NCBI GenBank assembly: GCA_900239685.1
Contig: OENT01000012.1
Coordinates: 62,001-126,000 of the forward strand
Length of the DNA stretch: 64,000 nt
DNA from: Rotaria macrura
Lineage: Eukaryota > Rotifera > Eurotatoria > Philodinida > Philodinidae
Direction of reading: 5' to 3'
Both the position numbers and the translations under genes were made by a program. This document shows, in pieces, positions 54,343 to 64,000 of this stretch (the stretch's first letter is position 1; every line of letters begins with the position of its first letter). Below the pieces are notes generated by a model. It did not search any database. It had not been told where the DNA came from and saw only the letters and a list, made by a program, of their open reading frames with translations.

Positions 54343-57163
54343 AAATGAAAGTAGTATCTCGGCTGGAATATTGCTTTCATATACCAATGGTTTCCTTTGT
54401 TTTCCTGCAGTATCCAAGTGATCTGAGGGATCTACCTAGAAAAATGAGTTCCTCTATCTTCGATGTTCTCGTTCTGGTGCCAAAGTTAACATCATACACG
54501 TACAATAATTATCAGTAAAACACTAGGATAGCAAAATATTGAAATTCTTTTCTATCAGACTTGTGTACAATAATTGACTTGAATCATGACACTTACCAAC
54601 ACAGTAGAATTTATACTGATATCTATATATACATCAATCAATCAAAAAATGCCAACAATATTGCTGGAGATATACTCTTTACTTCTATGCACAACATAGA
54701 ATACCTGAAAAATGATACACAAAAGAAATCATATCACTGTTGAACAATACACTGAATTTCTACATCTTCACAACCTGATAATCAGTAAAAATTATTGACA
54801 CAACTGTTAGAATAAGTAGTTATCTAAACTAGAAAAGTCAATAATGAATGAAGAAATGTACAGTGTTAAAAATTGAATTCCTATTTAAATTAATCATCAG
54901 AGATAAATTAAATTTGTTACTCGCATAAAAAATGACTTCAATGCACTAATCAAAACGATAAATGTACCTGGATGAAACAGAATACTTTGTATCATAGATC
55001 GATCAACAAATTTCAAATCACATGATCAACTCAACAATACAAGATGGTAAAGAAAGAAGGATGCCAACTAGCTATTACTAAGATATTTAACGAATCTGTA
55101 AATTCTAAAATTAAAGTACAATTCTACCCATTTAATCCGATGATTTCATTTGTTAATTATTAATTATGAAAGAAACACCGATGAACATTTTTCATGAATT
55201 CATGATAAAGCCTATGCAGTGCAATTACATTCAAAACATTATTTTTCAATCTTAATCGATGAATTAAACTCTCAGTTGAAGATAAATTCATTCAAAATAT
55301 GTATTCTAATCGATATAAAGCATAGGATAAGATGCTATTATGTGGTAGAGCTCTAAATTAATGTTATATTTATATAAAATCCTGTGTAGAACAGAAGAAT
55401 AACTAACGACAGAAAATATCTGCTTCTACATAGTTTAAAATATCCTGTTTAAACCAAAAGTAAACTGCTCTTACAAACCATATGTCAACAAACTATTTTC
55501 ATCGGCTATTATCTAATTAGTTCGAAGAAATTCAAGCAATCTCTAATTCTTTAATCTCTCATTACTTCTCTAAGATGATAATGAAATCGATCGTTCAGTA
55601 CTAGTGAAATGAACTATCCTTCACATTCGTGTGACTATTAAAGCATCAATTGATATACTGTGTAAAATAGAAATGTTTTCATTAATGATTTAAGCATTCG
55701 GCTGTTTGTACACTCTGACGCCTTTGTATGCTTTTTATTGTTCGCAATAATATACGTTTTCTCTAATCTTCTGTATATGTAGCATTGATTCATCTGTGTC
55801 AACAAAAGTACAGCATATATATCCGATTTGACATTCTTATTGAGTCGACCTTGTTGTTTCTCGATGAATAAAAAACATTCTCAGTTTAGTAATTATTGAG
55901 TTCTTTTTCCTTTACTCTGTCAAAATATATTCTATACCAGTAGAAACTGTTTGTTCTCTTCTGATTCTCCAATGTTGATTTGTATGTCTACCGATCTTTT
56001 GACATTCATCTATCATTATTGCTATTAATTTTTTTTTGAGACATACCATTGGGAACTTCCCCTTCTCTCTGTGGCAATATCTTCTCTACTTTCCCTCAAT
56101 ACCATAAGATCTATGTCTTTTTTGATGATAAAGTCTTTGGCTTCTCACTATATTCACATTTTCTTCGTCTTCTACACGTCCAACAAAGGTGAATGTTTTC
56201 TTATGGAACGTCATCATAGATGAAATTGATTGGTCACCGGTGACAAGCTATTCATTGGGACAGAAATAATATGTAGACCGATTTAGACTATTTAAATCTG
56301 AAGTTGAATCTGTTCTATTGTAATTGTGGATATTTCTAGTCTAAAATTTTATGATAAAAGAACTGTATAGGTATGACGTGCAATTATCTCGACAACTTGT
56401 TGTAACGTGTTTACAAGCGGTCAAAAACATCATGTTAAGATATATTTGTGTGTAACGTAACCTTGACTGTGCTGATCAGTTCACAGTACTATCTTAGAGT
56501 TAAGAAAAATATTCGGCAATACCACCATGAGACTGTAGATCTGTCATTCAGTTGTACTTTAGGTCTCAAATGTACAGGAACCTGTTAACATACATCTGAA
56601 TATCAAACATTTCCATGTACAAAACCGGCCAAAAAATCTGATTTTGATCTGATTCATGACCGTGTCTGCTTACAAGACTAACTGTGTATTGGTGTAGGAC
56701 ATAAAATCGTACCAAAGTTGAGTCTAGTGCTGCGTTTACCATTTATCCGAGTAAGCTGTCAGAAAAATACTGAAAACTTGAAGTTCATAGGTTACAACTG
56801 AAAAAAAAATGCCTTTTATAGTCATAAAGATTAAAAGAAAAAACTCAGATCATAGTCGAATTAAAATTAGAGTTTTTGACGGTTCTTTTTACAAGGGTTG
56901 TGTACAGTTGGGTCCAATACGAAAGAATATGATGGGTGATGTAGTTACTTGCTGAATAAATTGAAAAAAATAAATGAAATAAAATAAAATGAACAGAATA
57001 TCATTCAAACCATTACCTTCTATCAAATCTTTTACAATCAAGTTGTCTCTTTCAATCAGTCGAAATATTCGAACTAATAAACACCAGAAGAATATGCATT
57101 CATCTACCACAGAGTTCAACTAGTGTGACATGTAAATCATTGTTTACACAATTTTGAAGCTCG

Positions 57164-57276
57164 TCTTCAATAGCAATGAACGTGATATAGAAAAATCAAT
57201 TCCTATGGACGAGCGGGAAGATGATAAGAAAGAAGTAATTGAAATTATAGATCAAAATTCTATCATGAATCAACGG
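57164..57276 (+). other. Possible orphan coding fragment, acidic
   Basis: One frame reads NERDIEKSIPMDEREDDKKE and continues VIEIIDQNSIMNQR before a possible GTATAT donor. A following piece at about 57338-57470 (GKYKRFLLLSLQCPLINNET) is in an open frame. They look more like protein than their surroundings, but I recognise no family. This could be a gene relic. Confidence 0.3.
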
Positions 57277-57984
57277 TATATTTATGTTTTATCTAAAGAT
57301 ATTACATGATACTGTGAAAATAGCCAAACTTCAATAAGGTAAATATAAACGATTTCTACTTCTTTCTCTACAATGTCCACTTATCAATAATGAAACGCCG
57401 GGAAACTGTTCTCATGTAAATTTGATTGAGAAAAAAATTCGTCGGTGGATTTTCCATAAATTTTTCTTCTCCTATTTTTCGTTGTCAGCGCAAACTGCCA
57501 TATCGTTCCTTAAAGTTTGTTGTTTTACATGAGTTATCTTCTAGTACATTCTACGGTTGCTATATTGAAGAACAATATATAATTACATTATACCTCAGTG
57601 ATATCATTCACACAATGTACACTTTCGAACATGACAGCATATATTGTAATTTTATTGCACATATCGTGTATATACTGGTCAGAAATTGATGCTTTATCTA
57701 CTGCATCTAGTCTGCATAACTAGCAGTAAAACTCAACTAAAATGAAATACGTGATAAGAAAATTAAGGGCATACATGAGTGACGAATAAATATAATATTG
57801 AGCTTTCAAGTATAATGGAGTAATAAAGTTGACGTTAATATTGACTGGATTAGTGTTTATGATATGAATAATTAGAATCCACTGTTATTCTCGATAAGAG
57901 GATATCCAAAAAGTATTTTTGGTATCGGATAAAATTTGAATCATGTTTTGAGGATATTATACAAGATGAACTATGTCAATCCTT

Positions 57985-58665
57985 TACCCCCGAGGAGTTT
58001 TTTTCTAATGTTTTCTGAAAGTTGACCACTGAAATAGAACCTAGGTACTCTCAGTATAACTGCACAATACTTGAAATCCTATTTTTTAAATTGTTAAAAA
58101 AATAAATAATTAGCTAATTAATTAACTAATTAAAATTTGTTTTTTTTTTAACTTTTGCTGCAAGTTGAAGCCCTTTTTCTAATATATCGTATCCATTGGC
58201 TTTCACTTCTTTTGAAAACAAATTATGACCAGATGATGAACAAAAGCAAAGAGGTCCAAAAAAAGCCAGTGTAAAATCCAACAAAAAATAAGGTTTGGAT
58301 TTTGGTCATCAGCAGTTCGCTTTTTTAAGTAAAAAACATTTCCCATCCGTATCATGTGAAAGAGAACATATTAATACGTGTTTTTCCAGCAACACATTAT
58401 ATAAAACAAAAAACTGTCGGAGTAAAAAACTTTCAACAACAAAAAGTTATGTTTTAGAAAAATTTCCAATCTCCAAATTTAATTATATCGAAGTGTAAGC
58501 AGCATATAGAATAATATTTTTAACCAATTGATAGCTTGTTAAATTCTCCACAAACAATATTCAAGTTACTATTTGATTGCGTTTTAGGTTATTTTTCTAT
58601 AGCAATTTTCCCAATGTCCAGATGGGTGGCCATTCGAGGCGGGGGGGGGGGTAGTAGGTAAGGAT
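57985..58665. mobile_element. Probable inverted-repeat element with C-run/G-run ends
   Basis: The left end has AATCCTTTACCCCCGAGG. The right end, reversed, has AATCCTTACCTACTACCCCC followed by CGCCTCG. An internal TTAATTAACTAATTAA run at about 58115-58130 recalls the similar run inside the 34293-35190 element. It may be another member of that family. The arms are short and imperfect. Confidence 0.45.
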
Positions 58666-59283
58666 TAAATTAAATAGGTGTCATTTATATTTTAAATAAA
58701 ACATTTTTTGATATTATTTTGTGTGATCTTCTTATGATCCTTCATTCTTATTAATAATGATATTAATACAATTCGATGATGAGTTTTTTGTTTGAGAAAA
58801 ATTTTGAAATATTTAACAAGTTTTCTTCATGTAATATTCGTTAACCGTACGATCACATATTTTTCATTAATTCATTCGAAAAGAGTACTTCCAAAATATT
58901 AAATTTAACAATATTCGTCACTTGCTATGCTCCATTGCATCAATAACTACCATTCAGATATATTTTTCATTCGAAAAAAAACGATGTATACTTAAATTGA
59001 ATGCAAAGCAATCGATTTCACCTGTAACACTAAGCACATTACTGATTGGATAAGCAGTTAGTCATCTATCACTTTAAGGCCATCAGTGTAACGAAAAAAT
59101 ACTACAGTCATGTTTTTTCTTCTAAAACTATTACCTCTTATGTTCAATAAATATTGAAATTATACGAAAGCATACGTATAATGTCGATAAAAACTAAACG
59201 AATCGATTGTGTTCGTAGCATGATTTCGTAGGTAAATTTTCTCTGTGTTTATTAGGTGTTCGAAATAGATTTTGAATTGTTTA

Positions 59284-59460
59284 GGATATCAAACAAATTT
59301 AGAACCTAATTGATAACGATCTAAATGATAGCTATTGAAAAAAAGATATTAGTACGATGAACTTCCATTTCATTCGAATGACAAATCAATACATGATCAA
59401 GTTTATCGAGAAAAACAATGTTATTCCGATGATTCTGATCACATGAATGCAACTAATTTT
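59284..59460 (+). pseudogene. Decayed PAM16 last-exon relic upstream of PLC-gamma copy 2
   Basis: The sequence after TTGTTTAG at 59283 tracks the last exon of the intact PAM16 at 44354. Shared words include GATAACGATCTAAATGATAG (against GATAATGATCTAAATGATAG) and TTTATCGAG further on. Frameshifts and stops break it, and GGSFYLQSK is gone. Its position relative to the downstream PLC start (about 260 bp) mirrors the intact pair (355 bp). It therefore looks like what is left of a duplicated PAM16-PLC block. Confidence 0.7.
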
Positions 59461-59541
59461 TTTCTTTCTACTCAAATTACTTCTCACAAGAAATAAACAA
59501 ACACAATGATGTAGTCTATAATATTTTTGTTTTTAGAAATC

Positions 59542-62500
59542 ATGAATTCAGATGATCAACCATGGACGATAGTTGAAGATAAAGTCGATATTTTTGATAA
59601 ATCATCAGCCTTTGTTTATTGTGATCGACGACTACACTTACTTATATTCAATCATTTAGACACCAGACGCGCAAAGCCTTCATCATCTAGTTCAACAATT
59701 ACCACTAGCGATGTACAAATGGATTCATATTCGACAAATCTTGTACATGTAGAAACAGCTAGTACGTTTCATTGAGGAATCATTTCGGACAATTATTTTC
59801 AAATAGTTTTTTGTTAATAAAAATCCATAATTATTTTAGTTGATCTTGAACGTATTCATTATATACAACAAGGCGGTGGTAGTAGTAGTGGTCGTTCGGC
59901 ACGTTATTACAATCAACTTCGAATGAATAATCAAAGCATTCTAAGTGGTCATTATGATCCTCAACATCGAAAATTAGAAATCTACTATTCAACAGATCAA
60001 CCTCGTTCTGAATATCTTTATAGAAGTCTTAAATTTCAATTGAAACTACTTGGTACGAAGATATTTTCTCAAGAACTTCTTTTCTGTTAATATAAATCAT
60101 GTTCTTAGATGATGAATTTGATAGATGGATTGCTGCTCTCTTTGCAGTTATTGATGAAGCAAAAAATGTTTCGGAAACACTGAAAAAAAACCGGTAACAA
60201 TGAATGATTTATTCATAACAATTTATTTAATATTTGTTTATAAAACCTAGATGGATTTCTAGAGAATATAAAAAGCTGAAATATTCACGCGAAGGTTTAA
60301 CATTTGATTCCATATCTCGTTGGCTTTATTCTCATCTTGGTGTTATTGGTGAAAAGGAACGTGTTGCCAATCAAATTAAACAACATGAAGTATTTCGTCA
60401 TTCAAATGAAATCAATAATTCTGTATTCAAATCAACATACAATTATTTTCTTTATAAGCAACAAAAGGTAAATTAGAGAAATTAATTATAGAGAGACATA
60501 TGTTCCCTAAGATTTTAGAATCTTATTGAAAATATTATTCCTGATTTTGAAGAATCAAAGTAATTTGTTTCAATAAATATAAACTTATATGTTATTTATT
60601 GACTTTTTTATTCAGCCAAGCATCACTTGAGATATTGGGGTCACATATCTGTAACAATTTAGAGCATCCACTAGAAGATGAAATAAATAAAATTCATAAA
60701 TTTTTAAATCTAAAATCCAATCAAAATGAAATCAATTATAAACAAGTAACCAACGATTAGAGTATCATAAGTTAAAGTATCATTTTCTTCGATTTAGTGT
60801 GTTGATTATCTATGGTCAGACGCTAACTCAGCATTTAATCCAAAGTCTCGTACAGTATGTACGGATGATATGAATCATCAGTTAAATCATTTTTGGATAT
60901 CATCAAGTCACAATACGTATATACTATTACTTTTTTGTGTTCTTATTCAGACTTTATTGTTTGTTCAGATATTTAGCTAAAAGTCAAATTTCGAATCCAG
61001 CTTCCGTCCATTGTTACATTCAAGCTTTGCTAAAGGGATGTCGATGTGTTGAAAGTAATAGAATAAAATGTACATTTTGTATTATTGCCATACAATATGT
61101 TCTTTTCAGTTGATGTTTTCGATAGTCGAAGTGGTGGTGAACCGGAAATCACACATAAAAGTACTCGAATTAAACCCATTCTATTACGTGATGTTCTTGA
61201 AGCTATATATGATTATGCTTTCGTTACAAGCGAGTATGATTCACAAATTGAAAGGAAAATTTTTCTTTTTCACTTTACTTGTCGAAATTCAGATATCCAG
61301 TGATAATTTCCATTGAAAATCATTGTTCACCAGAACAACGATCAGTGATGGCTCGAATGTTTATTGAAATACTTGGTGGTAAGTATAGAATCTCAGAAAA
61401 ATACATTCCAGTAGTAACTGACATTAAAAACCCTGTTACACCAAATAGAAACACTTATTCAGTCATCTCTATCACCAAATGAAACTTGTTATCCCTCTCC
61501 TAATCAACTGAAAAGAAAAATCATTCTAAAGGTAGTGCTATGCTCAACAACACATAATGCTACTATTGTGATGCATACATTTGTTTCTCATTTGAATAAA
61601 ACCATTCCATTGTTCGTTGATAGGATTCCAAAATTGAAAATGCATCGTTGATGGAATCCACATCAAGTTTAGATTTAGACGAGCAAGCGGATTTTTCAAT
61701 CAATGCTTCTGACGGCCGTGTTCAATTGTATGATTTCTCCAAAGGAGTACGCTTTTGATTATTTTAATCTCTTCGAGATTCATTCTTTCAAATAACTATT
61801 CTTTCTCATATTATGGCATTATTGAGATAAAACAATTGTTAAAGTTAGTCGATTAAAAATTCTGGTCATTTGTTGCAGTTTAATAATAAACTCTAATAAA
61901 ACTTATGTTGATGTCTTTTCACTCTCTACTGAAAATTGAAATACGAATAAACATTTCCGATAAAATTCTATCCATTCATTCGATCAACGAATCACTACAT
62001 CGATCTAACACTGATAAGAACTCATGTAATTAACTAGTAATATCTGCTGTATTTTTTACCATGACAAGTTCAAATTCTGAAATGAATGAATAGTTAGTAG
62101 AGGGTCATTCTTTTTATTTAAGCTGGAATTGAGATTTGTGCCGTGAATCAGTATCTGTTTTTTGTGTCAACTACGTATGAGTAAAGAATTATTTCATTTT
62201 TTAAATAAATTTTAGAGATGGCTCTACTATAATTATTCATGGAGAGATAAAGATCTACTTTTGGATAAAGATCAAGAAATAAATAAACCACGATATGCAG
62301 ATGATTATAGTAGTGAAGATGAAATCGAGGAGGTAAAATGAACAACTACACTTTCCGTTTTCGTTCATGATGATCAATACATTTTTATTTCGAATGTAAA
62401 AGATTTCACCCGAAGATGAATTAACACAAATTTGGTATCACAGAACCATTTCCCGTGAAGATGCAGAGCGTCTTCTTCTATCAAATGCCGGTTATGAAAG

Positions 62501-64000
62501 TGGGACCNAAATGAATGAATAGGTAGTAGAGAGTCATTCTTTTTATTTAAGCTGGAATTGAGATTTGTGCCGTGAATCAGTATCTGTTTTTTGTGTCAAC
62601 TACGTATGAGTAAAGAATTATTTCATTTTTTAAATAAATTTTAGAGATGGCTCTACTATAACTATTCATGGAGAGATAAAGATCTAATTTTGGATAAAGA
62701 TCAAGAAATAAATAAACCACGATATGCAGATGATTATAGTAGTGAAGATGAAATCGAGGAGGTAAAATGAACAACTACACTTTCCGTTTTCGTTCATGAT
62801 GATCAATACATTTTTATTTCGAATGTAAAAGATTTCACCCGAAGATGAATTAACACAAATTTGGTATCACAGAACCATTTCCCATGAAGATGCAGAGCAT
62901 CTTCTTCTATCAAATGCCGGTTATGAAAGTGGGACCTTTTTGATTCGAAAGAGTCAAAACAAAAATTGTTATTGTATTACTTTTCTGTGAGTCGTCTTCG
63001 TTCGATGTTTTTCTACTATGATTCATCGACGAATAAATGTGTATTTCTTTCCTTAGTGCTTCAAATTTTTGTGTAAAAAGCGTACAAATCGATGAAGAGA
63101 GAAATGAAGATGGAAAAGTTCTTTATTCATTATCACAAAGAAAATTTGAATCAATACTAGATCTTGTTCGTTATTATCAAACATATGATTTTTCTCAAAA
63201 TGTTAAAGAATCAAAAACACCCATTTTGTATCGGTTAGGAAAACCGATACCACGAGCAAAATGGCGTCAAGAACTTGAACGGCAACCATGGTATCAACCA
63301 ACGGTAACACGCGAACAAGCTGAACAATTGCTATTAGGTGTAAGTTGAAATTTTCAAATAAAATGAATTTCATCTAATTTTATTCTATGATCTCAAATAA
63401 AAAATAGATCGGTGAAGAAATGACATTTCTCATACGGAATTCATCGAATCTTGAACGTCAAGATTATTCAATATCTGTTTATTCAAAGGATAAGGTACAT
63501 CATTCACCTATCTTTCGTGATGGTTCGGATTTAAGGTTCATGTCACTAACATTTACATGTTTAATGGAACTTGTTCATTATTATTATCGTAAACCAATTT
63601 TCCAAAAGTTATGCTTAAAAAAATCTGCAAAGTCCTATCGAAGTTTTGTTGAGGAACAACAAAAATATGAAACGCAAGGAATAAAAGAAAATAAAATAGT
63701 TTTCAAGCAACTAGAAGATACAATTCAACTAAAATCTGATAACATTCGAACTAGTATGTTTTCCTTTATATCTATTTGCTTTTGTATTTGACTTCATTTG
63801 TTGTCAAGTTCGTGAAACTGTGAATGATCGTGCTGTTGAAGTTCAATATTCTATTACCCAAGAAAATACAAAACAAAATGAAGGCTATTCATTCAAATTT
63901 AGCACAATCAAAAATTACAAGTTATTTGCAGAAAGTCTTGGTCCTGGATCAGTACCGCTAATATCAGCGAGCCGATCACAAGAAGAAACTTTTTCCAGTT
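59542..64000 (+). CDS. PLCG1: Phospholipase C gamma, copy 2, cut by the right edge and disrupted
   Basis: A paralogue of copy 1 with the same exon order. It starts MNSDDQPWTIVEDKVDIFDK and shows PH, EF-hand region, X box (SSSHNTYL, ALLKGCRCVEIDVFD, ITHKST, ISIENHC), the split PH half and two SH2 domains. The window ends in the exon matching copy 1 exon 16. One extra T near 61435 (CCCTGTTACA against CCCTGTACAC in copy 1) shifts the frame in the X-box exon and leads to an early stop. Around the N at 62507, exon 12 and the start of exon 13 appear twice. The PH and C-terminal exons are clearly diverged from copy 1, while the middle is almost identical. As sequenced it is non-functional; assembly error is a real alternative. 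Annotated on the basis of homology. Confidence 0.8.
61193..63460 (+). repeat. Paralogue segment nearly identical to PLC-gamma copy 1, introns included
   Basis: This aligns with 47499-49340. Exons 9 to 14 and the introns between them, including the roughly 470-bp intron after the X box, differ by only scattered bases. Identity drops sharply on both sides, for example from about 63467 where the coding sequence diverges. A smaller identical patch pairs about 60625-60900 with 46421-46710, again across an intron. Confidence 0.8.
62087..62937. repeat. Direct duplication of about 0.42 kb joined by a single N
   Basis: 62087-62506 and 62508-62937 start with the same bases (AAATGAATGAATAG) and cover the same intron, exon 12 and start of exon 13. 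The second unit matches PLC copy 1 (48385 onward) slightly better than the first at several bases, for example GGTAGTAGAGAGTC. The N at 62507 lies exactly at the seam, in the middle of the coding sequence GTGGGACC. This is typical of an assembly join. Confidence 0.85.

Larger units (their letters stand above)
52142..59283. other. 7-kb gene-poor stretch between the two PLC-gamma copies
   Basis: Mostly AT-rich with no recognised complete gene. Two coding-looking patches and one inverted-repeat element inside it are listed separately. The first part should be the PLC copy 1 3' region. If the PAM16-PLC block was duplicated in tandem, a SAMM50 relic might be expected here, but I did not find one. 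Confidence 0.5.

Overview
The window looks like a compact protostome nuclear genome, most likely a bdelloid rotifer. The evidence is AT-rich DNA, many GT-AG introns of only 50-110 bp, animal-specific gene families (TRPM channel, ELKS/ERC, PLC-gamma, CDKL kinase), two close paralogues that share patches of near-identity running through introns, and several short non-autonomous inverted-repeat elements. The rotifer assignment is inference. Two single N bases (30819 and 62507) show that this is a draft assembly.

Layout. Positions 1-10274 (minus) hold a TRPM channel whose C-terminus enters a NUDT9-H-like domain cut by the left edge. One of its introns is about 3.1 kb and contains a 670-bp foldback repeat. 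A complete HDAC8 orthologue (13589-11895, 4 exons, 380 aa) and a complete ALG2 mannosyltransferase (16091-13630, 2 exons, 427 aa) follow, both minus. An ELKS/ERC active-zone scaffold (22395 to about 16644, minus) is divergent from a CDKL1/4-type kinase (22856-25294, plus) across a 460-bp intergenic gap.

From about 25.3 to 35.6 kb I find no confident gene. This stretch is repeat-rich: an AACCTAACC/CCTGCC-rich zone, a hAT-type MITE with an 8-bp target-site duplication, an element with GTCCTT-rich inverted ends, and a C-run/G-run foldback element. An intronless alpha/beta hydrolase lies at 35606-36541, with a near-perfect 60-bp inverted repeat just downstream.

The right third (plus) holds SAMM50 (39835-43286, 9 exons, 460 aa), PAM16/Magmas (44005-44596) and a PLC-gamma-like phospholipase (44709-52141, 22 exons, 1183 aa). 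PAM16 and PLC-gamma are only 112 bp apart, with a splice-acceptor-like TTTTAG just before the PLC start, which suggests a trans-spliced operon. After a 7-kb gene-poor stretch comes a second PLC-gamma copy (59542 to beyond 64000). A decayed PAM16 relic precedes it, so the PAM16-PLC pair was duplicated as a block. The second PLC copy has a 1-base frameshift and an N-marked 0.42-kb repeated block. Parts of it are almost identical to copy 1, introns included, which suggests gene conversion.

Functionally, SAMM50 (outer-membrane beta-barrel insertion) and PAM16 (inner-membrane import motor) both serve mitochondrial protein import. TRPM, PLC-gamma and ELKS belong to calcium/phosphoinositide signalling and secretion. 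The other genes look like ordinary housekeeping neighbours.
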